Program-made: the position numbers and the translations under genes
Part shown: piece after piece, positions 17,685-26,058 of the stretch
Layout: every line of letters starts with the position of its first letter
How positions within the stretch are numbered: position 1 is the first letter of the stretch
Notes under the pieces: generated by a model
The model's database searches: none
Seen by the model: the letters and a program-made list of their open reading frames with translations, nothing else
Told to the model about the DNA's origin: nothing
NCBI GenBank assembly: GCA_031317595.1
Contig: JANCMB010000001.1
Span: forward strand, 806,001 to 870,000
Length of the DNA stretch: 64,000 nucleotides
Direction: 5' to 3'
From: Glutamicibacter sp. PS
Lineage (GTDB): Bacteria; Actinomycetota; Actinomycetes; Actinomycetales; Micrococcaceae

Positions 17685-18413
17685 TCAACCGAGCTTTTTG
17701 GCGCGGGGCAAGGCGCCGAGAACCGGAGGTGTCTCACGCAGTCTGCGGGATAGTCCTGGTGAGATCGCCACAACGCCAACAAAGGCGAATACGGTTTCGA
17801 GCAAGATCGCCAGTAACGCAAGCACCAGTGATCCTCCAGCCATCTGCGCATAGTCATTACCAGCGCGGCCGTCAATGATGAAACGGCCTAATCCGTCCAG
17901 CGAGACGTAGGCAGCGACCGTGGCTGTGGAAACGACCTGTAGTGTAGCGCCGCGTATTCCGGATAGGGCAAGCGGCAAAGCACAGGGGAGTTCAACCCGT
18001 GTGACAATTTGCGCTGTAGAGAAGCCCATGCCGCGAGCGGCGTCAATCACCGAGCGATCTATGGCCCGGATGCCGCTCGCTAGACCACTTAGAATTGGTG
18101 GTACGGCCAACAGGACGAGGACTATTAGCGAAGGGATGACGAACGCCAAGTTGCTGCTAATCGTGGGCGCGATCACTAGCACGAGAAGGATAAGTAGGCC
18201 GAGCGTGGGTAGCGCACGCATGGCATTCGCAGAACCCATAATGAAGTTTTCGCCTTTACCAGTGTGACCCACGTAGGTGCCTAGCGGTATCGCAATTGCG
18301 GCGGCGATAGCCAGTGCGACCAGCGAATACACCAAATGGATCATGATTTGGTAGGGGATAGACCCGGCGCCGCTCCAATTGGCCGGGTCGGACAACCAGT
18401 CGACGATTCCCAT
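17685..18413 (-). CDS. ABC transporter permease, OpuCB/OpuCD type (second permease)
   Basis: The 242-residue membrane protein has five or six helices and a BPD-type permease core. The EAA-like loop is IDAARGMGFSTAQIVTRVELPCALP, and SGIRGATLQVVSTATVAAYV matches the glycine-betaine permease group. It forms the import channel with the adjacent permease. Its ATG directly follows the stop of the first permease gene (TAAATG), so the two are translated together. A 57-base gap separates it from the binding-protein gene. Confidence 0.9.
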   Translation of the reverse strand: MGIVDWLSDPANWSGAGSIPYQIMIHLVYSLVALAIAAAIAIPLGTYVGHTGKGENFIMGSANAMRALPTLGLLILLVLVIAPTISSNLAFVIPSLIVLVLLAVPPILSGLASGIRAIDRSVIDAARGMGFSTAQIVTRVELPCALPLALSGIRGATLQVVSTATVAAYVSLDGLGRFIIDGRAGNDYAQMAGGSLVLALLAILLETVFAFVGVVAISPGLSRRLRETPPVLGALPRAKKLG

Positions 18414-19061
18414 TTAAAGCGCCCCTTTCTGGCTCCAAGGCGTCATGATCTTGCCGAGCAAAACGAGTATCCGATCCAGGAATAGCGCCAGTAGCAGGCA
18501 AACCACTAGCCCGACGATGATGGGCACGAACATGCGTCGCGTAAAGCCCATGGTGAATAGCGTGCCCAATTGGGTGATACCGATGACTGCAGCCATCGTG
18601 ACGATTGAAATATTGGAGACGACGACAACTCGTAATCCCGAGAGGATCGCAGGGATAGCGATGGGGAGCTGAACCTTGAAAAAAGTCTGTAGGCGTGTGA
18701 AACCCATACCTTCTGCGGCGAAAACGGCGTCTGGAGAAACCGAAGCCAGTGAGTCTGCAACGATCCGGACGAGCAGCGCAACCGTGTAGAAGACCAAGGC
18801 AACCACAACGTTCATTGGATCGAGTACTTTCGTGCCCAGAAGTTTGGGCAACAAAATGAAAAGCGCCAGTGACGGGATCGTATAGAACAAGCTGGAGCCA
18901 CCCACAATGGCTGGGTAGGAGCGTCGGTGAGTGAATGCCAGGTATCCCAGGGGAATAGATAGGGCGAGGCCGAGCGCCGTGGGAAGCAGTGTCAGCCAGA
19001 GGTGGGCGAGTGTGAGTTCGCCGATTAGCTCGATGTTATTGCCGACCCATTCGAGGTTCAT
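18414..19061 (-). CDS. ABC transporter permease, OpuCB/OpuCD type (first permease)
   Basis: The 215-residue permease has six predicted helices. Its cytoplasmic EAA loop reads FAAEGMGFTRLQTFFKVQLPIAIP, followed by LSGLRVVVVSNISIVTMAAVIG, typical of OpuCB-like channel subunits for quaternary amines. Its start overlaps the end of the ATPase gene by four bases (ATGA). Two different permeases imply a heterodimeric channel, as in OpuC. Confidence 0.9.
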   Translation of the reverse strand: MNLEWVGNNIELIGELTLAHLWLTLLPTALGLALSIPLGYLAFTHRRSYPAIVGGSSLFYTIPSLALFILLPKLLGTKVLDPMNVVVALVFYTVALLVRIVADSLASVSPDAVFAAEGMGFTRLQTFFKVQLPIAIPAILSGLRVVVVSNISIVTMAAVIGITQLGTLFTMGFTRRMFVPIIVGLVVCLLLALFLDRILVLLGKIMTPWSQKGAL

Positions 19062-20140
19062 GAGTGGTACTCATTTCCATTCGCGTCGCGAACATGCTGA
19101 GCGACGACGTCTACGCTAAGGGTGCCGACGTATGTACCCCGTGCGTCGACCACGATCGCTTGGCCACAGGGGCTGGCCAATGCGGCATCGAGTAGTTCCC
19201 GATAGTTACTGGCCCCGAGCTCCAACGGTGAAGCGACTCGGATCCGGTCCTCGCGCAACTCTTGGATTCCTGTTTCCGCCCGTGCCCAGCCAAGCGGGCG
19301 ATGGTCTGTTGTGCAAGCTACTACCCACTCGTTCGATAGTTGCTCCCCGACGCAGGCCTGCGGCGTCTGTTCCACCTCGAGGTCACGCAGTGGCCTGAAG
19401 TTCAAAGCATGGTAGCCGCGCGATTGGCCTAGGAAGTCGGCGACGAAGCGGTCTGCAGGGTTTGCTAGGAGCTGAGCTGGTGTGCCAACTTGTGCGAGGA
19501 TACCGCCTTCCTTGAGCACTACGATTTGGTCTCCGAGTTTTAGGGCTTCGTCGATATCGTGGGTAACCATCACGATGGTCTTGGCCAGATCCGCCTGAAT
19601 GCGCAAGAACTCGGACTGCAGTTGTTTGCGAACGATGGGATCCACTGCGCTGAAGGGCTCATCCATGAGCATGTACGGCGGATCCGCTGCCAGTGCCCGG
19701 GCGACACCCACGCGCTGCTGCTGCCCACCCGATAATTGCCACGGATAGCGTGAAGCGTACCCTCGATCAAGACCGACGATTTCCAGTAAATCTAGCGCGC
19801 GCTCTTGGCTAGCGCGTTTGTCGTTCTTATTCAGATAGGGAACCGCGCAAACATTGTCGAGAATCGTCTGGTGTGGGAACAACCCGGCGTTTTGGATCAC
19901 GTATCCGATGGTTCGGCGCATGGCGATGGTATCGAGCTTGGCGGTGTCCTCTCCACCAAGCAGTATCGAACCAGACGATTGCTTATGGAGCCGATTGATC
20001 ATGCGTAATGTTGTGGTTTTACCGCAACCCGAGGGTCCCACCAGCACCGTGATTTTTCCTGTGGGCGCCACAAAGGAAAGGTCATCAACGGCTGTGGTGC
20101 CGTTGTCATAAGTTTTGACCACATTCTTGAACTCGATCAT
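19058..20140 (-). CDS. ABC transporter ATP-binding protein, OpuCA/ProV type with CBS region
   Basis: The 360-residue ATPase has Walker A VGPSGCGKTTTLRM, a Q loop in IGYVIQNAGLFPHQTI, signature LSGGQQQRVGVARAL, Walker B YMLMDEPFSAVDP and switch His in VMVTHDIDEAL. This is the specific OpuCA/ProV pattern. After residue about 240 it continues into a degenerate CBS-like regulatory region ending DARGTYVGTLSVDVV, used in relatives to sense ionic strength or nucleotides. It powers import by the two downstream permeases and leads the four-gene operon, divergent from the lyase gene. The choice of third-position bases looks less GC-rich here than in the housekeeping blocks (seen by eye, not counted). 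Confidence 0.92.
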   Translation of the reverse strand: MIEFKNVVKTYDNGTTAVDDLSFVAPTGKITVLVGPSGCGKTTTLRMINRLHKQSSGSILLGGEDTAKLDTIAMRRTIGYVIQNAGLFPHQTILDNVCAVPYLNKNDKRASQERALDLLEIVGLDRGYASRYPWQLSGGQQQRVGVARALAADPPYMLMDEPFSAVDPIVRKQLQSEFLRIQADLAKTIVMVTHDIDEALKLGDQIVVLKEGGILAQVGTPAQLLANPADRFVADFLGQSRGYHALNFRPLRDLEVEQTPQACVGEQLSNEWVVACTTDHRPLGWARAETGIQELREDRIRVASPLELGASNYRELLDAALASPCGQAIVVDARGTYVGTLSVDVVAQHVRDANGNEYHS

Positions 20141-20386
20141 CGTCGGGCACCCTTCGCGGACGTGGTTGAAGTTAGTTTCGTCAGAGATTGAATTTGGAGA
20201 CCGGGGGACATCTGTTGCTCCTAGGTACTTTGCAGGGTTCAGGGCCGTTCAGCAAGCCTCGAATCCTCATTCGCGGATGGGTATCCTTTGAGATACAATT
20301 TCACATATTGAAACTCGTGTTGTTCATACTGTAGTAATCCATTGCGGGTCGCGCAAGACCCATATCACTCGAACGGCAGGGCATCC
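20141..20386. promoter_or_regulatory. divergent promoter region with two short palindromes, importer operon/lyase gene
   Basis: This 246-base AT-rich region separates the importer operon from the lyase. Two adjacent inverted repeats stand out: GTATC-6-GATAC at 20281-20296, and TTTCA-5-TGAAA at 20299-20313. The second is the size and shape of many IclR-family operators, and an IclR gene lies downstream of the lyase. Control by that regulator is inference. Confidence 0.5.
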
Positions 20387-21847
20387 ATGATCTATTCGCT
20401 CCCTCGAAAGCTGACGATTCACGAAATATCCAATATTGCCAGTGGAGCCGCGATTAGGGTTTCCCCTGAAGCAAAGGCCCAAGTCAAGCTTTACTACGAG
20501 ATGGCCAACAAGATCGCGCTCACGCAGCCGGTGTATGGTCGCTCAACCGGCGTCGGCGCGAATAAACAGACCGCGACGGCGATTGACCCAGCGACCCACG
20601 GTATGAATCTGCTTCGCAGTCACGCGGTAGACGCTGGACCCACGCTGACGGTTGAGGAGACGCGCGCGTTGTTGACCGTCCGACTGAATCAATTGCTTCA
20701 CCCGGGTTCCGGGATCGACCCATCTGTCATTGACGGACTAGAGCGCATGCTACTAAGCAATAGCCTTCCGGAAGTGAAGCATTTTGGTGGCATAGGAACG
20801 GCGGATTTGCCGGCCTTGGCTGGGGTGGGTCTGGCGTTGGCAGGTGAACGCCCCACTAGCGGAGCTCCCTTTCAACCCATTGGGCCGATCAAGGCCGACA
20901 GCGCATTGCCGTTTATGAGTTCTAGCGCGCCAACGTTGGCCCGCGCCGCGCTCGCAACGGTGTGGCTGGAGCGTTTACTCGAGGCCGCGATTGCCACCTT
21001 CGCTCTTTCGGCATTTGGCTCGCGGGCCGATATGGCGGCATTCTCTGAGGACGCTGCGAGGACCGTGGCCTCTCCGGCTGCAGTGGAGAACGCCGTGCGC
21101 TTGAGGGTGTTGCTAGACGGTAGCGAATGGGTTGCGTCGCGCATTCAGGATCCATTCTGTTTCCGCGCTTTCCTTCCCGCCGTTAGCACTCTGTCTGTTG
21201 CGACCGCACGCCTGCGTGAGGCAGTGGAGTCACAGGCAAGCCACGCACGTGAGAATCCTAGGTTCTTCGGTGAGCAGCAACGCGCGGTACATCACGGCGC
21301 CTTCCTCGAAACACGGCTGGCGCATGAACTTGATTCAACTGCGATTGCCGTCGCCCAGACAGCTCCACTGATTTTGGCGCGGCTGAGGTTTATGAACGAT
21401 GATGGATTCTCTGGTTTACCCCGTTTTCTCGCACCTGATGGTGGCGGGAATTCGGGAACAATGATTGTTGAATACCTAGCGGCCAGTGCCATGGGAGAGG
21501 TTCATGCGGCAGCGGCGCCGATTTCGACACATAGTGCGGTGTTGTCGTGTGGGGTTGAGGAGGATGCGACTTTTGCGCCCACGGCTTTGGCCAAGCTCAG
21601 CAGGGCGTTAGAGGCGTATGAGCTCATGATCGCCTCGGAAATTGTGGTTGCCGCACGCACGATAAAGTTGCGGCAGGGCCGTGCTCCCCTTGACGTCGGC
21701 GGCGGGATTACGCGTCTGCTGGAACTCTGTGCGTCATTACCGGAAGGTTTTGAAGACCGGGATTTGCGTGATGATGTTCAGCTCGCTCGAGAAATGATCG
21801 ACGGCTTCGCGCAGACATGTCGGATTTCTACCGCACGGCTTCGTTAG
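20387..21847 (+). CDS. histidine/aromatic ammonia-lyase-fold protein lacking the MIO-forming Ala-Ser-Gly
   Basis: The 486-residue protein aligns by eye with histidine and phenylalanine ammonia-lyases: VYGRSTGVGANKQ (catalytic-loop Tyr50), NLLRSHA, VRLNQLL, IQDPFCFRAFLP and LSCGVEEDATFAP. The tripeptide that self-cyclises to the MIO electrophile (Ala-Ser-Gly in GSVGASGDLAPLA) is instead Gly137-Thr138-Ala139 in GIGTADLPALA. The usual Asn of the NGT motif is replaced (FMSSSAPT), the Tyr of QDxY is Phe, and the His of EDH is Ala. It should therefore not be an ordinary MIO ammonia-lyase. An elimination reaction without MIO, such as loss of trimethylamine from a betaine, is my hypothesis, prompted by the divergent quaternary-amine importer. 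GGCAGGG precedes ATG 20387; a TTG at 20342 is less likely. Confidence 0.78.
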   Translation: MIYSLPRKLTIHEISNIASGAAIRVSPEAKAQVKLYYEMANKIALTQPVYGRSTGVGANKQTATAIDPATHGMNLLRSHAVDAGPTLTVEETRALLTVRLNQLLHPGSGIDPSVIDGLERMLLSNSLPEVKHFGGIGTADLPALAGVGLALAGERPTSGAPFQPIGPIKADSALPFMSSSAPTLARAALATVWLERLLEAAIATFALSAFGSRADMAAFSEDAARTVASPAAVENAVRLRVLLDGSEWVASRIQDPFCFRAFLPAVSTLSVATARLREAVESQASHARENPRFFGEQQRAVHHGAFLETRLAHELDSTAIAVAQTAPLILARLRFMNDDGFSGLPRFLAPDGGGNSGTMIVEYLAASAMGEVHAAAAPISTHSAVLSCGVEEDATFAPTALAKLSRALEAYELMIASEIVVAARTIKLRQGRAPLDVGGGITRLLELCASLPEGFEDRDLRDDVQLAREMIDGFAQTCRISTARLR

Positions 21848-21890
21848 ACTTCGAATTGATGTTATTGGACCACAGGAGAACGCAACAGAC

Positions 21891-22622
21891 ATGACAGATC
21901 GTTTAGCAGGCTCAGAGGGTTCTCAGGATGAATCTCCGCAGGGTCCTCAAACGGTGCATCGAGCCTTAGAAGTTTTAACTCTGGTTGTTGATCGTGGTCC
22001 GCTGGCTCTAAGCGACATTGCCCGCGCCAGTAAGTTGCCGACAAGTACTACGTCGAGAATGCTGCGTGTGCTTGAGCATTGGGGGTATGTCTCGCGTGCG
22101 CGGGACGGGCAATATTCGCTCGGCCCCCGTTTCGTTCAGTCCCGTGTCGTCAATGACCAAGCGAGCGTCGAAGATCTGGTCGATGCATCGGGACCCATTA
22201 TGAGCCGCCTGACCGAGCAGACTTCGGAGTCCAGTTACCTAGCAGTGCCTAGTCCCGCCAATACGTGTACATTTCTGCGCGAAGTACAAAGCTCCTTGCC
22301 CATTAGGTATGTAGGCTTCGATGGCTGGGAGGGCCGAACTGTCCCCATGGGCGGATCGGTTACCGGTGAAGTTCTAGATGGGAGGATTCCCGATCTGGGC
22401 TATGTCGTGATGGTCGCTGTTCAAGATCCCGACGCCACCGTGATCGGCGCCCCCGTGCGCAACGCGCAGGGTCAGATTATTGCCGCATTGAGTATTGCGG
22501 GACCTAGCTTTCGAATGGGTGGGCAGGCGGTTGCCGCCCTTGGCGAGGCCGTCAGCTCGGCTGCGACGGAACTGGCTGAGCAAATAAATTCACGAGCAAG
22601 CCAGGGCGCGAGCAAGCGCTAG
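21891..22622 (+). CDS. IclR-family transcriptional regulator
   Basis: The 243-residue protein has an N-terminal winged helix (TVHRALEVLTLVVDRGPLAL to SMLRVLEHWGYV-like residues 20-85; here LPTSTTSRMLRVLEHWGYV). A C-terminal IclR effector domain follows with YLAVPSPANTCTFLREVQ, VPMGGSVTGEVL and IGAPVRNAQGQIIAALSIAGP. IclR proteins sense small catabolic intermediates and control divergent or adjacent operons. It is 43 bases after the lyase gene and in the same direction. It probably controls the lyase and the importer through the palindromes at 20281-20313 (inference). Confidence 0.9.
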   Translation: MTDRLAGSEGSQDESPQGPQTVHRALEVLTLVVDRGPLALSDIARASKLPTSTTSRMLRVLEHWGYVSRARDGQYSLGPRFVQSRVVNDQASVEDLVDASGPIMSRLTEQTSESSYLAVPSPANTCTFLREVQSSLPIRYVGFDGWEGRTVPMGGSVTGEVLDGRIPDLGYVVMVAVQDPDATVIGAPVRNAQGQIIAALSIAGPSFRMGGQAVAALGEAVSSAATELAEQINSRASQGASKR

Positions 22623-22740
22623 CGAAAGCTCTAAACAACGCGTTTAAACTCTGCGCAGTGCTCGACGCATTTAGAGCCTGTGCACCTCCGGAGGCGGATG
22701 GGTGTTCAGGTACCTCGCATCGAAGGCGGATGAAGCAAAA

Positions 22741-22776
22741 ATGGTGCCCGCTCCGAATGATCGGAACGGGCACCAT
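22741..22776 (-). terminator. strong terminator between IclR and AI-2E family genes
   Basis: ATGGTGCCCG (22741-22750) pairs with CGGGCACCAT (22767-22776), and an inner TCCGA/TCGGA extends the stem around an ATGA loop. On the minus strand the hairpin is followed by a T tract, so it mainly ends the AI-2E family gene; it may also stop the convergent IclR transcript. Confidence 0.85.
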
Positions 22777-22797
22777 ATGGTCCGTGTGGTGGCAAGA

Positions 22798-24066
22798 CTA
22801 GTCTTCGTCCTCAGTTTCCAAAGGCGCGGTGGCCTTCGCCTCGTCGAGTTCCGGCTCCTTGTCTGATGCCTCCTTGGTCGATTCATCCGTCTTGACGGCC
22901 AGAGCCTTGGCTAGATCTTCGTCCCTTCCGGTCCAAACCTTTACCACGGCCCAGCCAGCTGCGACCAGCGGAACGGCCAGGATCGCGCCGACGATGCCGG
23001 CCAGTACGGTACCGGCGGTCAGCGACATCAAAACCACCAGGGCATGCAAGTTCAGTGCGTTGGCCATGACCACCGGCTGCAGGAAGTTGCCTTCCAGCTG
23101 ATTCACGAGGATTACCGCAGCCAGCACAACCAGGGCAACGATCGGCCCATTGGTTACCAGGGCGATCAGCGTGGCCAGCACGCCGGCGACCGTGGCACCA
23201 ACCATCGGGATGAAGGAACCGAGGAAGACGATCACACCCAGCGGCAGGGCCAGCGGTACCTGTAGTACCAGCAGGGTTGCGGTGATACCGATGGCGTCGA
23301 CGGCCGCCACCGTGGCGGTACCGCGGATATAGCCGCCGAAGGTGCCCAGGGCGCGGTCACCGGAGACCACCCAGTGCTGGCGGTAGTGCTTCGGGGTCCA
23401 CGAGATCGCGAACTGCCAGATCTTGTCGCCGTCCTTTAGGAAGAAGAACAGGATCACCAGGAAGAGGATCAGCCCGGTCACGAAGCTACCGGCGGCGCTG
23501 AGCGTATTCAGTGCACCGGTGCCGAACTGGGCGCTGGTCAAGAACCCGGTGACCGTGGACAGTGCCTTGTCGATTTGTTCCTGCTCGATCAGGAATGGCA
23601 TATCTCCCATGATGGATTGCACCATGTCGTTGAGCTGGTTAAAGCCTTCGACTGCCTTATCCACCAGTTTGGGCCACTCATTGATCACCGAGAAAACCAG
23701 GCCGGTACCGATGCCGCCGAGCACCAGCAGCGAGCCGAGGAATACCGTCCACGCGGCGATCATGGGCGAAACTACCTTGCGTAGCTTGCTGACCAATGGC
23801 CACAGGGCGCAGGAGAGGATGACGGCAATGAGGGTCGGGATCACGATCACGGTCAGGCGAAGCAGTCCGAGCACCAGAACGGCGCCTAGAGCTCCGACGA
23901 TGAGGATCTGCACGCAACGGATACCCAGGCGCCCCAAGACGTCCGTCCATAGTCCCTGAACGCTAAACTCGGGGGTCTCTGCGACCACTTCGGCGGCCAA
24001 CGCCGAGGCTTGTTCCTCGACTTTCCCGGCGGCGGCCGCAGATTTTTTCCTGCGCAAGAAGGCCAT
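22798..24066 (-). CDS. AI-2E family transporter (DUF20/PerM-like)
   Basis: The 422-residue membrane protein has about eight helices and the family arrangement. An N-terminal hydrophobic hairpin (residues about 50-110) comes first, then an amphipathic soluble segment (residues about 125-200, WPKLVDKAVEGFNQLNDM), then a helix bundle with GSFIPMVGATVAGV, QLEGNFLQPVVM and LAGIVGAILAVPLVA. Members include the AI-2 exporter TqsA and PerM, but most are uncharacterised and the AI-2 role should not be assumed. An acidic tail rich in D, E and K ends the protein. It stands alone on the minus strand with its own terminator. Confidence 0.88.
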   Translation of the reverse strand: MAFLRRKKSAAAAGKVEEQASALAAEVVAETPEFSVQGLWTDVLGRLGIRCVQILIVGALGAVLVLGLLRLTVIVIPTLIAVILSCALWPLVSKLRKVVSPMIAAWTVFLGSLLVLGGIGTGLVFSVINEWPKLVDKAVEGFNQLNDMVQSIMGDMPFLIEQEQIDKALSTVTGFLTSAQFGTGALNTLSAAGSFVTGLILFLVILFFFLKDGDKIWQFAISWTPKHYRQHWVVSGDRALGTFGGYIRGTATVAAVDAIGITATLLVLQVPLALPLGVIVFLGSFIPMVGATVAGVLATLIALVTNGPIVALVVLAAVILVNQLEGNFLQPVVMANALNLHALVVLMSLTAGTVLAGIVGAILAVPLVAAGWAVVKVWTGRDEDLAKALAVKTDESTKEASDKEPELDEAKATAPLETEDED

Positions 24067-24162
24067 GGCTAGTCCTTATCGGTTGATGGTTCGATTACCC
24101 CAAGCCTATCCAGCACGGAGCAACTTCAAGCCCACCAAAAGGATGAATTTTGCCACGTGTCG

Positions 24163-24756
24163 TTAGCGAGAATCGGTGGCGAAATACTCTTTGGCGAGCA
24201 GGCTGAGCAACACTCGATCGTGGAACTGGCCGTCATGGAAACCGGCCTGGCGCTGGCGTCCTTCTTCACGGAATCCGGCCCGCACAAAGGTGCGCAGTGC
24301 CCGCTCGTTATAACCCCACAGGCCCACGCCGATACGGTTGAGCCCCATTTCGCGAAAGCCCAGATCGACGATCATTTTGGTGGCCAGGGTGCCATAGCCC
24401 TGACCAACGTTTGATCCGCCAATCATCAGCATGAGATCGGCACTGCGCGAGGGGGCGTTGTAGTTGTGCAGGGCGGTGAACCCGATCAGCGTGTCATCGG
24501 GCATGGTGATGCTCAGTCCGATGCCATTGGCCATGCCCTTGTTGACGCTCCAGGATTTAAAGAGTTCGGCGGCCTCGGAGACCGGGTGAGGGAGCACAAT
24601 GGATCCCTGCAGGGCCATGAACTCCGGGCTATTCCACCACCCGGTGAGTATCGGCAGGTCTTCGTCGTGCAACTCGCGCAGCCGAATTTCCTCGGAAATC
24701 AGCAGATTAATGCCATAGTGTTGCGCCGTCTCGGTATTCCATGTGTTGCTCGTCAT
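24163..24756 (-). CDS. GNAT-family N-acetyltransferase (RimJ/RimL-like)
   Basis: The 197-residue protein has a GNAT fold of the RimJ/RimL type. It has IRLRELHDEDLPILTGWWN at the start, LIGFTALHNYN, an acetyl-CoA loop GGSNVGQGYGTLATKMIV, and NRIGVGLWGYNERALRTFVRAGFREEG, where the Asn-Glu-x-Ala segment is typical of RimL relatives. It would transfer an acetyl group to a protein N-terminus or a small amine; the target is unknown. No partner gene is evident. Confidence 0.88.
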   Translation of the reverse strand: MTSNTWNTETAQHYGINLLISEEIRLRELHDEDLPILTGWWNSPEFMALQGSIVLPHPVSEAAELFKSWSVNKGMANGIGLSITMPDDTLIGFTALHNYNAPSRSADLMLMIGGSNVGQGYGTLATKMIVDLGFREMGLNRIGVGLWGYNERALRTFVRAGFREEGRQRQAGFHDGQFHDRVLLSLLAKEYFATDSR

Positions 24757-24895
24757 ACCCCTAATCTAGTCCTGCACGCTGAGCGCCGTCCGGTGATACC
24801 GTTGCCGCACGAAGGTGTCGCGCACCTGTTCAGGCGCGAAAATTAGCGGTAGGGCGGCAGCGGGCTTGCTGCGACACGCCCGAGGTGAAGCGCAC

Positions 24896-24938
24896 AAAAA
24901 AGCGCCGCGCAGAACCCAAGGATGGGTCCGCGCGGCGC
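24896..24938 (-). terminator. terminator after the VKOR-family gene
   Basis: GCGCCGCGC (24902-24910) pairs with GCGCGGCGC (24930-24938), with an inner ACCCA/TGGGT stem. A run of A on the plus strand before the hairpin gives a T tract on the minus strand. Confidence 0.85.
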
Positions 24939-24959
24939 CAAGTGTAGAGCCGAGAGGAT

Positions 24960-25577
24960 TTAGCCGAAGAAGGCGTTCGGGAAGCGTAGGACCACAGAGG
25001 CTGCCACCAGAACCCAAAGGATCGCGGTGATGATCCAACTCCATTCGGTGAAGAACTTGCGCAGCCCAGCGCTTTTTCCAAACAGACCGTGGACCGCATT
25101 GCGGGCCGTGGTGAACACGAACAGTGGAATGACCATCGCCCACACCACCATGCAGTACGGGCACAGCGCGTTAATCTCGTAGAGGGCCTGGGACCAGAGC
25201 CAGATGATGAAGACCAGCGCCGCGGTAATACCAACCTGCATCCCATACCAGAACCAGCGTCCGAAGTTCGCCCCGGACAGCAGCCCCATGCCGACGGTGA
25301 TCACGATGGCGAAACCCACGATGCCCAGCAGGGGATTGGGGAAGCCGAAGAGCGATGCCTGCCAGGATTTCATGACGGTACCGCAGGAAACCCACGGGTT
25401 CAGATCGCAACTGGTGACATAGTCCGGATTCTTAAAAAGTTCGAGCCGCTCGAGTACGAGGATGCCCGCGGCGATCCATGCGATGGCTCCGGTCACGATG
25501 GCGAAGAGTCCAAAACCACGTCCGGTGGCCCACCAGGGCAACACGCCCGGACCGTTTTGAATATTCGACTGTGTCAA
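24960..25577 (-). CDS. vitamin K epoxide reductase (VKOR) family membrane protein
   Basis: The 205-residue protein has four or five transmembrane helices and the VKOR cysteine pattern: a loop pair Cys57 and Cys65 (TSCDLNPWVSCG) and the active-site Cys139-Pro-Tyr-Cys142 motif near helix four. Bacterial VKORs reoxidise DsbA-like thiol oxidases outside the cell using menaquinone, replacing DsbB in actinobacteria. I chose TTG 25577 because AGGGGC lies ahead of it; the frame runs upstream to 25694, but the extra 39 residues are polar and look like leader sequence. No DsbA partner is adjacent. Confidence 0.88.
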   Translation of the reverse strand: MTQSNIQNGPGVLPWWATGRGFGLFAIVTGAIAWIAAGILVLERLELFKNPDYVTSCDLNPWVSCGTVMKSWQASLFGFPNPLLGIVGFAIVITVGMGLLSGANFGRWFWYGMQVGITAALVFIIWLWSQALYEINALCPYCMVVWAMVIPLFVFTTARNAVHGLFGKSAGLRKFFTEWSWIITAILWVLVAASVVLRFPNAFFG

Positions 25578-26058
25578 CTTTTTGCCCCTGTCTTGGAGGG
25601 TTTCGGTATTGGGCGGGGTCCGCCGCGAGATTTCGATGACGATTCTATGGGCGGATCCTGTGTGATCAATAAGTCTAAAAGGATCATGTCGCAAATAAAT
25701 GTGAGATGATACTGATGGTTGTTCGCGGATCCACAGTCTGCTTTCAACCCAACGACAGACTTTTGAAGCAAGAGATTATCCGGCGATGGATCGCTTCGGT
25801 TGAGTGCCCAAGTATGTGCGCCTCCCGAGGGAATACCGCGGATCGTGAAGGTCGCAAAGGAAAGCGGCCGGTTTTCAATGGCTGAGTTGACCCGTGTAGC
25901 GGTGCTTCGGCCCGCAGCGCACGGACTGCGAACAGGCTTTGATGCCCGTTGGCTACCACTAATGGTTGGGCCGGCGGCACACATGAACGCAAGTTCAGCT
26001 TCAGACCCCGTCTGTGGAGGCGGTCGGAGCGGAAACTTAAGAGGAGTACGCAAACTAA
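25578..26058. other. divergent intergenic region upstream of rne
   Basis: About 480 bases separate the VKOR gene from rne. I see no supportable gene: the longest forward frame (25800-26099) runs into rne out of phase and resembles no family. The space is long enough for a structured 5' leader, which is known to matter for rne autoregulation in other bacteria, but no specific element was recognised. GAGGAG near 26041 is the likely ribosome-binding site. Confidence 0.5.
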
